Source: Arenicola marina
Lineage: Eukaryota; Annelida; Polychaeta; Arenicolidae
Length of the DNA: 64,000 nucleotides
Assembly (NCBI GenBank): GCA_964019135.1
Contig: OZ025248.1
Coordinates: 51,639,670 to 51,703,669, forward strand
Reading direction: 5' to 3'
How positions within the stretch are numbered: position 1 is the stretch's first letter; each line of letters starts with the position of its first letter. A model generated the notes under the pieces. That model searched no databases. It had not been told where the DNA came from and saw only the letters and a list, made by a program, of their open reading frames with translations. Both the position numbers and the translations under genes were made by a program. This document shows positions 1 through 12,520 of the stretch, piece by piece.

Positions 1-65
1 TGGTGGTGTGGTTGGTCACACACCAGTCATGGCATTCCAAGAAGATACTCTGGACCGCCGTCTCT

Positions 66-520
66 CATACTCCAGCCCCTACCACCACCCCCATCTCATC
101 CCCTCCCCTCCACTTCTCTAACACCTACTCATCCCGACCTACCCCTACCAATCACCAAATTGGTCGCTCTCACCCTGACACTATCGCTACCCCGTCTCTC
201 ACCCCCACACCCCCAACGGGGCAATTCCCTCCTCCCCCCTGCCCCCCTCCCTGGCTGACAGTACCATGCCTCTCCCCTCCGCACGCTGCTTCCTCCCTCC
301 CTCCTTCACCCCCTCCCCTCCATCCCTCCCTCCCTCATCCCCTCCCCCCCTCCCTGGCTGACACTACCGTGCCTCTCCCCTCCACAGTCTTTCCTTTGCC
401 CCCTCTCTCCATCCGTCCCTCCCTCAATCACTCTCTCCCTACCTCCCTCGCCCCTTCCACCTCACCCACCCCACCCATCCCCACAGCAGCCACCCAACCC
501 CCCCCCCCCCGTCCCCGTCA
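66..520. repeat. CT-rich low-complexity tract
   Basis: This stretch is almost entirely C and T on the plus strand, with irregular CCCTCC and CCCCTCC motifs and two loosely similar blocks containing 'tccctggctgaca' (near 250 and 350). A proline/serine-rich open frame runs through it, but the composition alone explains that. No coding signal was recognised. Confidence 0.8.
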
Positions 521-905
521 ACACATTGTTCCCGCTCAGTGCAGTGGCGATAAGGACGTCCGGAGAATCCTTATCCATCAGCTGTCAGCGGGAGATAAGG
601 GACGCGCCACTGACTCAGGATCCGGGAGTATCGGGAGTCCGATAAAGTGAACCGGAGGGGGGTTCTGGACCCCGCAATGAGGGCGAACCACTCGCCACCT
701 GGCCATCCGTTCACCTCCTGGTTTCTTCTTGTTTAAGTCGGGAGATTCCTTGTGTGCATCCCGCAGCGCAAGCCTTTAAGGAGTGATTGCTGTGGTGGTA
801 TATGGGAACTGTGTGTTCTGTAGATGGTGAGCCGTGTCGTGACACGTGACAGTCTAGGCCGTCAAGGTGGCGCCGCGTCACCAATGACGTCACCAATGAC
901 CCAAT
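521..905. other. Unique sequence, no gene seen
   Basis: Mixed-composition DNA between the CT-rich tract and the first minisatellite. The last 60 bases carry a short duplication of 'tgacgtcaccaatgac', which contains a CRE-like TGACGTCA palindrome. No gene or RNA was recognised. Confidence 0.6.
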
Positions 906-1796
906 CGCAAAGGAACGCAGCCGTGTCACCGTGTTTGCTAAGGAACGTAGCCATATCACGTGGTTGTTAAAGAACGTAGCCATGTCACGTGGTTGTTAAA
1001 GAACGCCGCCATGTCACGTGGTTGTTAAAGAACGCAGCCATGTCACGTGGTTGTTAAAGAACGCAGCCATGTCACGTGGTTGTTAAAGAACGCAGCCATG
1101 TCACGTGGTTGTTAAAGAACGCAGCCATGTCACGTGGTTGTTAAAGAACGCAGCCATGTCACGTGGTTGTTAAAGAACGCAGTCATGTCACGTGGTTGTT
1201 AAAGAACGCAGCCATGTCACGTGGTTGTCAAGAAACGCAGCCATGTCACGTGGTTGTTAAAGAACGCAGCCATGTCACGTGGTTGTTAAAGAACGCAGCC
1301 ATGTCACGTGGTTGGTAAAGAACGTAACCATGTCACGTGGTTGTTAAAGAACGCAGCCAGGTCACGTGGTTGTTAAAGAACGTAACCATGTCACGTGGTT
1401 GTTAAAGAACGCAGCCATGTCACGTGGTTGTTAAAGAACGCAGCCATGTCACGTGGTCGTTAAAGAACGCACCCATGTCACGTGGTTGTTAAAGAACGCA
1501 GCCATATCACGTGGTTGTTAAAGAACGCAGCCATGTCACGTGGTCGTTAAAGAACGCAGCTGTGTCAAGTGGTCGTTAAAGAACGCAGCCGTGTCAAGTG
1601 GTCGTTAAAGAACGCAGCCAAATCACGTGGCCGTTAAAGAACGCAGCCATGTCATGTGGTCGTTAAAGAACGCAGCCGTGTCAAGTGGTCGTTAAAGAAC
1701 GCAGCCAAATCACGTGGTCGTTAAAGAACGCAGCCATGTCACGTGGTCGTTAAAGAACGCAGCCATGTCACGTGGTCCTTAAAAACGTTGTTAAAA
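906..1796. repeat. 29-bp minisatellite with an E-box in most units (about 30 copies)
   Basis: The unit reads approximately AACGCAGCCATGTCACGTGG followed by TTGTTAAAG (29 bp). The CACGTG position recurs at 957, 986, 1015 and so on to 1769, exactly 28 x 29 bp, so there is no net insertion or deletion. Twenty-five of these 29 positions hold a perfect CACGTG; four units (1566, 1595, 1653, 1682) are mutated there. Later copies prefer 'gtcgttaaag' over 'gttgttaaag', so variants are grouped locally. CACGTG is the class B E-box bound by bHLH factors of the USF/MITF/Myc group; any binding here is inference. Confidence 0.95.
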
Positions 1797-4520
1797 TGGA
1801 TTTTTAAGAGATATAATCACATCGCATCGTCGCAATGAAGTCAGCTCAACAACGCTACAAACACCACACCATCAGCAAGTCGGCTATGACCTGATCAGTA
1901 AAGACATGCGAGTTAATTAACCACGATAAAGGCCGAAGAAAATTTTATTCACGACGACGCTGTATATGACATGAAATTTAACGGACTATTACGTCAGGTC
2001 CGGGGAGCAGTGGCATTGCAGCCATAAGTCTGCAGTGCCAGGCCAGCCACCCAACGACCCACACACCCACCCACTCTCCCACCCACCTCTCCCCCTGCTT
2101 GGCGTTGTAAATTAGGCGTCGGGTGAGTGCGGATCGCTAGGTTCGTCGGCCGAGCGAGCGATGCTGGCAAGACGGACCATGGTGTGAACAGCTGTCGACA
2201 GGGGGCGCCCCGATGGACGATTCACGTGGCCGCCACGTCGTTCGTCATTGGTGAGGATTGGGTGGCGTGGAAGAGCCTTGAGCTCCTCCACTAGGGAATC
2301 CTGGGATAGCGGAAGTTCCGTCTGGTGTCACTCGGTATCGCCACATAATTGCCATATATTGACTCACTGGATGTAACTGCGCTGACAGACAAACGTTAGT
2401 TTCGATAATGTTTCAAGCTGGACACTTTTTATTTTGCTTGACCAGCATTCTCTTCATAGCAGGCAATTCACAATGATTTTGCCATGCTGGAGCTAGATCT
2501 AACTGAAGAGTCCCGGAGGGTTGGTCGGAGAGCACTCATGACCCCCTACCCTCAGCCCCCGCCCCCCCCCCCCAGCCCCATTCCCTAATACTTCGGCTCT
2601 ATCAATTTATGTGTGAAACCCCTCGTTATTGAGAATACAATACCAGGAGACAAGTGGAAGGGGGGTAGCTATGCTGCATCTTCGATTGACCAGGAATTTT
2701 TATGTCTTGATCGTCAACCTTGGACCGACGCTCGGCTGCAATTTAAGCTTCTTCTGTATATATGGGCTTTGAGGTATGACTTAAAATCATTCTCCTTCTG
2801 TAAGTAAGACATCCCTGACAGTCAGCAAGGAAAACCAAGAAGGCGCCAAATAATGTTTTCCTGCCTGTTCGTGATAGTGATAACATATTTTGGTCTTTCT
2901 TGTGTTCCCTCGAGTGTAATGACGACCTTGTAATTACCGCCACGACAGGATAAACAGGCGCCCCCTGTCGGGCAGAGCCAGGCGACGAGATTGCTCCCAG
3001 GCTGGTACCCCGATCCATCACACGCTGGCAGTCTTCAGTGACGGGTGCTTCACTCCGTCTGCCCCGGATACCAGGAACAATCCTACCCCTGGCAAGCCCC
3101 CACCCCCCACCATCTCCCACCCCCTCCTATCTATCCCCACCTTCATACACTCACCTTGAGGTCACGAGAAGTGGGACCCCTCTGCGTCTTGGGTATCTTA
3201 AAAAAATGATAAAAACAGCCACGTGGCCAAAAAAGACCAGTCAGTGCTGTGGAGAAGTCCTGGACCGCAGGCTCTGATTAGATGAGGATGTATTATGTAG
3301 GATGTTGTAGCCATGACCGATACAGAGGAGCCGAAACGAGCAAATTGTGATTAATGTATCTTCCACGCGTAATAAACCTGCCAGTTACGGCCTGAGAATG
3401 GACCTTTTTGGTGCCGTGCGCTTTGATAGAGTAACCTTACTCGGTAACCCTGTCACACTGTATTTCTCCGCATGGCATTATATGTTAACCATCGCCATTT
3501 GGATGTTGTTAGCGGGAGTGGTGGCTTACTGCACAGCATCAGCTGTTAAAACGGGATTTCCGGTACCAGGATCAAGCCAACGCAGTTATGTCGTTCCTTT
3601 GTTTATTCCCTCTGATTGATTTGTTCAGTCTGTCGTAAGGGTGTGCGACCGAGATGTCTCTCAGGGAAAAGCTCCCGATCTCTCGTGTCGCACTTCCTTT
3701 TATCCGTCCAGTCCGTCACCGTGAGCTGACTAGTCCTCAGCCCACGGTTCGCAGCGTGTTAAGGTTGGCCGCGCTTCCGTTTACACGGAATCGGTGCTTT
3801 ACTGAGAACGGGTTCCTTATTTAGGGAAACCGCACATTAATTATAGCTTAGGGATCCAGAAGTTCTATGAAATGGGAGAGGGAAGGGTACAGCTTCCGGA
3901 TGGGAAGACTGATTATTGTGGATAAGGGGAAAAGGTGACTCATCAGCTTTCAGCGAGGGGACAGGGAGTTAGGTCGGCCAACCGTACACGAGAGTCGTCA
4001 GTGTGACAAATACATCCGTACCAGTTCTGAGAAATACAGATCCTGGTGAATTCCGACTTAAGTAAAGAAATCTAATATTATATGTAAGTTAAAAATAGCC
4101 CAATGTGGCTTATCAAGAGTGGGGAATTACCACTATAACACAGCACGTCGTTGCTAGGTTACCCGATTGATTGACATTTTGGGGGGTAATTTGCAGTTAA
4201 ATAAAGACGACATAAAAGCCTCAGAAATCGTTATATTCGATCAAAAGGTCAACTGTCGCTCTGTTTATATCTCTATATATTATCGTGAATGTAACCCACA
4301 GGTACCACGTGATAATATCATTTTCATGTTTGCAAAATATCGTCCGGCTGCCGTAAATTAGAGAATGTTCAATGCTCAAACACTATATAATAGAGAGTAT
4401 ATATGCGAGCTAAACGCGCTTACATGATCTCACATTGTTAAGGAATATAAAAGCTCATTCGTTCGCCATCAATTTGCGATGAGTACAGTGCATTAATATC
4501 CTGCAACACAGTGATTCTTA
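1797..4520. other. Unique intergenic sequence
   Basis: About 2.7 kb without a recognisable gene. It holds a C-run near 2,563-2,574 and short open frames on both strands (for example 3,347-3,619 plus) with no family motif. Composition shifts from GC-rich near 2.1 kb to AT-rich near 4.1-4.5 kb. Exons of an unrecognised gene cannot be excluded. Confidence 0.5.
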
Positions 4521-4632
<112 letters not shown>

Positions 4633-4633
4633 G

Positions 4634-4670
4634 CCTAAATCTAACCCCTAACCTTAACTATAACCCTAAC
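4634..4670. repeat. Short telomere-like CCCTAA-type run
   Basis: Immediately after the microsatellite the sequence contains 'ctaacccctaacc' and 'taaccctaac', which are degenerate copies of TAACCC (TTAGGG on the minus strand). At about 37 bp and imperfect, this could be an interstitial telomeric trace or chance AT/C-rich sequence. Confidence 0.4.
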
Positions 4671-4757
4671 ATTGCGGCCGTGGCGGACAGATTCCTGAAT
4701 AATTTTGAAAAAAGGTTCCAAAAAAAGCCATACAAGAAAACGACGATAAGATCTGAC

Positions 4758-7700
4758 AATGCCCCACTGAGTCCCCAGGCAGACGGGGGCGGGGGGGGGG
4801 TGTAACTACCCACTGAGTCCCCAGACAGACGGGGCGACAGCACCGGACTACCCACTGATTCCCCAGACAGACGGGGGACAGCACCGGACTACCCACTGAT
4901 TCCCCAGACAGACGGGGGACAGCGCCGGACTACCCATTGAGTCCCCAGACAGACGGGGCAACAGCACCGGACTACCCACTGATTCCCCAGACAGACGGGG
5001 GACAGCGCCGGACTACCCACTGATTCCCCAGGCAGACGGGGCGATAGCACCGGACTACCCACTGATTCCCCAGACAGACGGGGGCACAGCGCCGGACTAC
5101 CCACTGAGTCCCCAGACAGACGGGGGGACAGCGCCGGACTACCCACTGAGTCCCCAAACAGACGGGGGGACAGCGCCGGACTACCCACTGAGTCCCCAGA
5201 CAGACGGGGGGACAGCACCGGACTACCCACTGATTCCCCAGACAGACGGGGGGACAGCACCGGACTACCCACTGATTCCCCAGACAGACGGGGGACAGCG
5301 CCGGACTACCCATTGAGTCCCCAGACAGACGGGGCAACAGCACCGGACTACCCACTGATTCCCCAGACAGACGGGGGACAGCGCCGGACTACCCACTGAT
5401 TCCCCAGGCAGACGGGGCGATTGCACCGGACTACCCACTGATTCCCCAGACAGACGGGGGCACAGCGCCGGACTACCCACTGAGTACCCAGACAGACGGG
5501 GGGACAGCGCCGGACTACCCACTGAGTCCCCAGACAGACGGGGGGACAGCGCCGGACTACCCACTGAGTCCCCAAACAGACGGGGGGACAGCGCCGGACT
5601 ACCCACTGAGTCCCCAGACAGACGGGGGCACAGCGCCGGACTACCCACTGAGTCCCCAGACAGACGGGGGGACAGCGCCGGACTACCCACTGAGTCCCCA
5701 GACAGACGGGTGACAGCGCCGGACTACCCACTGAGTCCCCAGACAGACGGGTGACAGCGCCGGACTACCCACTGAGTCCCCAGACAGACGGGGGCACAGC
5801 GCCGGACTACCCGCTGAGTACCCAGACAGACGGGGGGACAGCGCCGGACTACCCACTGAGTCCCCAGACAGACGGGGGAACAGCGCCGTGACTACCCACT
5901 GAGTCCCCAGACAGACGGGGGACAGCGCCGGACTACCCACTGAGTCCCCAAACAGACGGGGGACAGCGCCGGACTTCCCACTGAGTCCCCAGACAGACGG
6001 GGGGGCAGCGCCGGACTACCCACTGAGTCCCCAGACAGACGGGGGACAGCGCCGGACTACCCACTGAGTCCCCAAACAGACGGGGGACAGCGCCGGACTA
6101 CCCACTGAGTCCCCAAACAGACGGGGGACAGCGCCGGACTTCCCACTGAGTCCCCAGACAGCCGGGGGGACAGCGCCGGACTACCCACTGAGTCCCCAGA
6201 CAGACGGGGGGACAGCGCCGGACTACCCACTGAGTACCCAGACAGACGGGGGGGCAGCGCCGGACTACCCATTGAGTCCCCAGACCGACGGGGGGCCAGC
6301 GCCGGACTACCCACTGAGTCCTCTCACAGACGGTGGGACAGCGCCGTGACTACCCACTGAGTCCCCAGACAGACGGGGGGACAGCGCCGGACTACCCACT
6401 GGGTCCCCAGCCAGACGGGGGCACAGCGCCGGACTACCCACTGGGTCCCCAGACAGACGGGGGGACAGCGCCGGACTACCCACTGAGTCCTCTCACAGAC
6501 GGTGGGACAGCGCCGTGACTACCCACTGAGTCCCCAGACAGACGGGGGGCCAGCGCCGGACTACCCATTGAGTCCCCAGGCAGACGGGGGGACAGCGCCG
6601 GACTACCCACTGCATCCCCAGACAGACGGGGGACAGCACCGGACTATCCACTGAGTCCCCAGGCAGACGGGGGGACAGCGCCGGACTACCCACTGAGTCC
6701 CCGGACAGACGGGGGACAGCGCCGGACTTCCCACTGAGTCCCCGGACAGACGGGGGACAGCGCCGGACTTCCCACTGAGTCCCCAGACAGCCGGGGGGGC
6801 AGCGCCGGACTACCCACTGAGTCCTCTCACAGACGGTGGGACAGCGCCGGACTACCCACTGAGTCCCCAGACAGACGGGGGCACAGCGCCGGACTACCCA
6901 CTGAGTCCCCAGACAGACGGGGGGAGAGCGCCGGACTACCCACTGAGTCCCCAGACAGACGGGGGGCCAGCGCCGGACTACCCACTGAGTCCCCAGACAG
7001 ACGGGGGAACAGCGCCGTGACTACCCACTGAGTCCCCAGACAGACGGGGGGGCAGCGCCGGACTACCCACTGAGTCCTCTCACAGACGGGGGAACAGCGC
7101 CGGACTACCCACTGAGTCCCCAGACAGCCGGGGGGGCAGCGCCGGACTACCCACTGAGTCCCCAGACAGACGGGGGACAGCGCCGTGACTACCCACTGAG
7201 TCCCCGGACAGACGGGGGACAGCGCCGGACTACCCACTGAGTCCCCAGGCAGACGGGGGGACAGCGCCGTGACTATCCACTGAGTCCCCAGGCAGACGGG
7301 GGGACAGCGCCGGACTACCCACTGAGTCCCCAGACAGCCGGGGGGGCAGCGCCGGACTACCCACTGAGTCCCCAGACAGACGGGGGGGCAGCGCCGGACT
7401 ACCCACTGAGTTCCCAGACAGACGGGGGGACAGCGCCGGACTACCCACTGGGTCCCCAGCCAGACGGGGGCACAGCGCCGGACTACCCACTGGGTCCCCA
7501 GACAGACGGGGGGACAGCGCCGGACTACCCACTGAGTCCCCAGACAGACGGGGGGACAGCGCCGGACTACCAACTGAGTCCCCAGGCAGACCGGGGGACA
7601 GCGCCGGACTACCCACTGGGTCCCCAGCCAGACGGGGGCACAGCGCCGGACTACCCACTGGGTCCCCAGACAGACGGGGGGACAGCGCCGGACTACCCAC

Positions 7701-7990
7701 TGAGTCCCCAGACCGACGGGGGCACAGCGCCGGACTACCAACTGAGTCCCCAGACAGACGGGGGGACACCGCCGGACTACCAACTGAGTCCCCAGACAGA
7801 CGGGGGGACAGCGCCGGACTACCCACTGAGTACCCAGACAGACGGGGGGACAGCGCCGGGCTACCCACTGAGTACCCAGACAGACGGGGGGACAGCGCCG
7901 GACTACCCACTGAGTCCCCAGACAGACGGAGGGACAGCACCGGACTACCCACTGAGTCCCCAGACAGACGGGGGGACAGCGCCGGACTAC
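4758..7990. repeat. 42-bp minisatellite, about 77 copies, length-variable
   Basis: The unit is approximately GACTACCCACTGAGTCCCCA then GACAGACGGGGGGACAGCGC then CG. Lengths vary by one or two bases, mainly in the G-run (3 to about 9 G), with occasional variants such as 'gtgactaccc' and 'cctctcacagacggtggg'. Because 42 is a multiple of three, the minus strand shows frames of up to 318 residues built from a 14-residue GSPALSPRLSGDSV-like repeat. They are repeatedly broken by the G-run changes, which argues against coding use. The variants are intermixed, consistent with slippage plus unequal exchange. Confidence 0.95.
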
Positions 7991-8181
7991 ACTCGGTCGT
8001 TTCGGTAATCAGTCAGCCTGACACTGTGCCTGCCGAGCAACGTTTAACATTGATGGATCGTTGTCACTGGCCGAACACGGGGCGTGCTGCGTGTTACCGA
8101 ACCCCCGACACCCTGTGTCCTCCATGCCTTGTCCCCCCAGGGGTGGATGTTGGGAGTGGGGGGGGGGTTGTAGATGCAATA
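7991..8181. other. Unique spacer after the 42-bp array
   Basis: A short spacer with a G-run at about 8,157-8,167. It separates the array from a possible MITE. Nothing else was recognised. Confidence 0.5.
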
Positions 8182-8384
8182 CAGAGGCGGATCCAAGGAG
8201 GGGAGGGAGGGGGTTGTTTAAGGGGATGTTAAGGCTGTCAAAGTCTAAATCCCCGCGGTCATCCCCCCCCCTCCCATTTATCAATGTTTTAAGATACCCA
8301 TGACGCAGAGCGGTCCCACCTTTAGAGGACCTCCCCACCCCCCGTCGCAACCCCCCCTTTCCACAGTCCTAGATCCGTCCCGTC
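8182..8384. mobile_element. Possible hAT-like MITE remnant
   Basis: The left end reads CAGAGGCGGATCCAAGGAGG and the right end, read on the opposite strand, gives ACGGATCTAGGACTGTGG followed by a G-run. The two ends form an imperfect terminal inverted repeat around GGATC. hAT elements commonly begin CAGNGGCG, and many non-autonomous copies carry G-runs just inside the ends. No matching 8-bp target duplication was seen, so the outer limits are uncertain and there is no transposase. A second element with the same first eight bases lies at 60,779. Confidence 0.35.
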
Positions 8385-8411
8385 CCCCCCCCCCTCCCAG
8401 CTCCTCCTCTA

Positions 8412-9663
8412 GGCCTGAGCATCTACTAGATAAGGCACGAATATGCCTGAGCAGCTATTAGACAAGGTACGAATATGCCTGGGCATCTATTAGATAAGGT
8501 ACGAATATGCCTGGGCATCTATTAGATAAGGTACGAATATGCCTGGGCATCTATTAGATAAGCTACGAATATGCCTCGGCATCTATTAGATAAGGTACGA
8601 ATATGCCTTGGCATCTATTAGATAAGGTACGAATATGCCTTGGCATCTATTAGATAAGCTACGAATATGCCTGGGCATCTATTAGATAAGGTACGAATAT
8701 GCCTGGGCATCTATTAGATAAGGTACGAATATGCCTGGGCATCTATTAGATAAGGTACGAATACGCCTGGGCATCTATTAGATAAGGTACGAATATGCCT
8801 GGGCATCTATTAGATAAGCTACGAATATGCCTGGGCATCTATTAGATAAGGTACGAATATGCCTGGGCATCTATTAGATAAGGTACGAATATGCCTGGGC
8901 ATCTATTAGATAAGGTACGAATATGCCTGGGCATCTATTAGATAAGGTACGAATATGCCTAGGCATCTATTAGATAAGGTACGAATATGCCTGGGCATCT
9001 ATTAGATAAGGTACGAATATGCCTGGGCATCTATTAGATAAGGTACGAATATGCCTGGGCATCTATTAGATAAGGTACGAATATGCCTGGGCATCTATTA
9101 GATAAGCTACGAATATGCCTCGGCATCTATTAGATAAGGTACGAATATGTCTGAGCATCTATTAGATAAGGTACGAATATGCCTGGGCATCTATTAGATA
9201 AGGTACGAATATGCCTGAGCATCTATTAGATAAGGTACGAATATGCCTGGGCATCTATTAGATAAGGTACGAATATGCCTGGGCATCTATTAGATAAGGT
9301 ACGAATATGCCTGGGCATCTATTAGATAAGGTACGAATATGCCTGGGCATCTATTAGATAAGGTACGAATATGCCTGGGCATCTATTAGATAAGGTACGA
9401 ATATGCCTGAGCATCTATTAGATAAGGTACGAATATGCCTGGGCATCTATTAGATAAGGTACGAATATGCCTGGGCATCTATTAGATAAGGTACGAATAT
9501 GCCTGGGAATCTATTAGATAAGGTACGAATATGCCTGGGCATCTATTAGATAAGGTACGAATATGCCTGGGCATCTATTAGATAAGGTACGAATATGCCT
9601 GGGCATCTATTAGATAAGGTACGAATATGCCTGGGCATCTATTAGATAAGGTACGAATATGCC
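8412..9663. repeat. 32-bp minisatellite, 39 copies, constant length
   Basis: The unit is TATTAGATAAGGTACGAATA then TGCCTGGGCATC. The GCCT start recurs from 8,413 to 9,629, exactly 38 x 32 bp, so net length change is zero. Differences are single substitutions (GGGCATC, GAGCATC or CGGCATC; GGTACG or GCTACG). Nearly every unit holds AGATAAG, which fits the GATA-factor consensus WGATAR; function is unproven. The core GGTACGAATA is shared with the degenerate array that follows. Confidence 0.95.
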
Positions 9664-9721
9664 AACATGCCGGACGAGGCACTCATTGCCTCCAGTACAA
9701 ACACACAACCTGCGGGTGTCC

Positions 9722-10190
9722 GTTAGGGGAAGGTACCAAATAGATACCAGTAGGTGGCCACGTGGCCGTCACTTCAGTTACCAATAGGCCTGTCTCTTAG
9801 TTACGGTAGGTACGAATAGACCCGTGTCTCTCTATCAGATTAGGTACGAATAGATCCGTGTCTCTTTGTCACATTAGGTACAAATAGGCCTGTCTCTTCG
9901 TACCATAGGTACCATAGGTACCATAGGTACGTTTACACCTGTGTGTCTTCGTCACCTCAGGTACGAGTAGGTCCATGTCTCTTCGTTACAGTAGGTACGA
10001 ATAGACCCGTGTCTCTCTGTCAGATTAGGTACGAATAGGTGCCTTGTCTCGTCGCTACAGTAGGTGCGAATAGACCCGTGTCTCTATCAGATTGGGTACG
10101 AATAGGTGCGTTGTCTCTTCGTTACAGTAGGTACGAATAGACCCGTGTCTCCTTGTCACATTATGTACGAATAGACCCGTGCCTCTTCGT
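9722..10190. repeat. Degenerate 34-bp repeats sharing the core of the 32-bp array
   Basis: The repeating theme is GGTACGAATAGACCCGTGTC then TCTCTGTCAGATTA, about 34 bp, with many substitutions and length changes. A triplication of 'cataggtac' lies near 9,903-9,930. The GGTACGAATA core is identical to that of the neighbouring 32-bp array, which suggests common origin followed by divergence here and homogenisation next door. Confidence 0.8.
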
Positions 10191-11059
10191 CTTCTATTCC
10201 ATCTTATCCTGGCCCATCCTGCACTATCTTGACCTATATTGCACCACGTTCCCCTGAACTACCGTACCTAGACTGCGCCACCCGTCCCCAGCCGGCCGGG
10301 GCGAGGTACGAGTCGAACCCCACTGACTCGTACTCGGCCGGTGATCGATGTCGGCCTGTGATAAGGTCAATCTCCCAATTCATCACGGATAACAATAGAG
10401 ACCCATTGATTGTCACTGTGTGGAGTTCATCCCGTAAAAACCCGCGCGGAATAAAGAACAATTTTCCATTCAACAGATATTCAACCCAGTCGGTAGCGGT
10501 CTCAAAGGCTCCTCCTTTGCTGGGGGCACGGGAAGCCCTTTGTGCGGTTTCATCAAGCGTTCGTGCAGGGAATGATGGCCTATATATTATATAAATAACA
10601 GACGAGCCATTTGGTTGCGGCACCAATGTTAACGACAAAGCACTCGGTACCCCCTTTAAGCCATATTTATTAATATGTATATTTATTCTATTTATTATGT
10701 GTTATTTGTCATAGGCAAGCAGTCTGGCATCGCTGTGAACTTAACTCAATCGATCTTTTTGATTACTTGGGCAGGTCGAATTATAATTAACCTTTCATGC
10801 GAAACACGCTTCAATGCAGATGCAAATTTGCATCGCATCGTAGATCAGGATGTGATATAAACAATGGAACACCGGGACCGTATGCTAGCACTCATTTCAA
10901 ATACAATACATTTCGTCTAAGGCGGGATAAAAACTAACCAAAATCGCCTCCATAGAGATGATTGGAACTAGCTGGAAGACTACAAAGCGTCACCTTTGCC
11001 GATTTTCTTGCCGAGCCGCGAAGAATTCCCCGCGACTCTGTCAGCCGAGCAGCGTCTCA
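10191..11059. other. Unique sequence with overlapping short frames on both strands
   Basis: Open frames of about 120-134 residues lie on both strands over 10,229-10,638 with no recognised domain and no splice context that favours either strand. The remainder is AT-rich. No gene is called. Confidence 0.5.
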
Positions 11060-11655
11060 CTTTGTGACGACCATAGGAACCAGACAGATGTCGTCTGATG
11101 GGCACATCAGTCTGCTGATCAGACCCACAAAGATTTGATCGTCTGGGTATATCATTCTGTCAAACGTGTTCTCGTCTGGGCATATCGACCCACAAACGTC
11201 TTTTTCTCTGATTGGCTGATTAGACCCACAAAGGTCCAATCTTCTTGGTATATCAGCCAGACAGACGTCTACTTGTATGATCGCTATATCAACCCACAAA
11301 CGTCTTCTTTCTGATTAGCTGATCAGACTCGCAAAGGTCCAATACTCTGGGTATATCAGCCAGTCTTCTTGTTTCGCTATACTAGCCAGACAAACGTCTT
11401 CTTGTATGATCGCTATCAGCCAGACAAACGTCTTCTTGTATGATCGCTATCAGCCAGACAAACGTCTTCTTGTATGATCGCTATCAGCCAGACAAACGTC
11501 TTCTTGTATGATCGCTATCAGCCAGACAAACGTCTTCTTGTATGATCGCTATCAGCCAGACAAACGTCTTCTTGTATGATCGCTATCAGCCAGACAAACG
11601 TCTTCTTGTATGATCGCTATCAGCCGGACAAACGTCTTCTTGTCCAATCGCTATG
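11060..11655. repeat. 34-bp minisatellite, degenerate left half and uniform right half
   Basis: The right half (about 11,383-11,652) is about eight near-identical copies of ATCAGCCAGACAAACGTCTT then CTTGTATGATCGCT. The left part (11,060-11,382) has diverged relatives such as 'atcagacccacaaagatttgatcgtctgggtat'. The gradient from degenerate edge to uniform core is typical of unequal exchange acting mainly inside an array. Two more copies lie at 12,391-12,520. Confidence 0.9.
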
Positions 11656-12390
11656 TACTAGTTAAAAAAAATGAGCTGGAGCTGTCGCGTGGTTTATTTG
11701 GGGAATGCACGACAGCTCTTTAACGAGTTCTTTAACGTACTTATAAAATTAAATTGTTTTACCAAAGCATTTAATTTGCTCACATTTGGACACAGGAAAT
11801 TGACTATTGTGTCAATTGCACTGCCCGATTAATACGTGAGCGTGAATTATGGAAACAACGGTTCGTCATAGTGAAGCCCTAGGGGGGAGGGTAGGGGTGG
11901 GAAGGCGTGGAGGAAGTAGACATTTTGGAAATCTTGTTTTCTAAATCACCACACAAGGGTCAAGTCATTACGTCTAAGTTTCCTGAAAACATCGCCCCCT
12001 GCTTAGCGATATGAGAGAGCAACACTTCTGCTTTAAAATACATCATCCATAAAATAATTTATGTCGTGTCTTTTGTAATACTTATCCTGCACCATTAAAC
12101 ACATATGTGACACCTGCTGTAGTAATGACATGACGTGACAATGTCAGACGGCCCCCCATTTATAGACGGCATGAGAAATGTATGCAATCGATAACTGTCG
12201 AATTTCCATATATGTTGAGCTTGACAACATCAGCCTGCTCGCTTCCGCTCAGGTCAGCTCGATTCATTACACCGTGACACTATCAAGATAATGCTCAGTT
12301 TTTTCCATACATTATTAAAATAAAGCACTGTTTTGTCGTTCTTTATTTAAATAACGTACACTTACTTTAGGAACGCACGGCTAGCGGCTA
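11656..12390. other. AT-rich block splitting the 34-bp array
   Basis: About 735 bp of AT-rich unique sequence interrupts two parts of the same 34-bp family. No terminal inverted repeats, target duplication or transposase frame was seen at its edges ('ctatgtactagtt' on the left and 'ctagcggctagcgac' on the right). It may be an insertion or simply original flanking DNA between separate expansions. Confidence 0.5.
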
Positions 12391-12520
12391 GCGACAAACG
12401 CCTTCTTGTATGATCGCTATATCAGCCAGACAAACGTGATCATGTATGATCGCTATATCAGCCAGACAAACGTGATCTTGTTTGAATGCTATGGCAGCAA
12501 GACAAACGTCTTTTCAAGCT
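12391..12520. repeat. Outlying copies of the 34-bp repeat
   Basis: Three to four diverged copies of the same unit as 11,383-11,652, recognised by 'gacaaacg', 'gtatgatcgctat' and 'atcagccagacaaacg'. Similar words fade out by about 12,520. Confidence 0.8.

Noticed and set aside
4889-7952. Long minus-strand frames (up to 318 residues) with a GSPALSPRLSGDSV-type repeat
   Set aside because: They are explained by a 42-bp unit divisible by three. G-run length changes shift the frame repeatedly, several frames are open at once, and there is no unique flanking coding sequence.
8412-9663. CRISPR-like array (regular short repeats)
   Set aside because: Repeats are contiguous with no unique spacers, and the context is eukaryotic. 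The same applies to the other arrays.
10229-10638. Overlapping frames of 121 and 134 residues on opposite strands
   Set aside because: No motif, no splice context and mutual overlap; probably chance openness.
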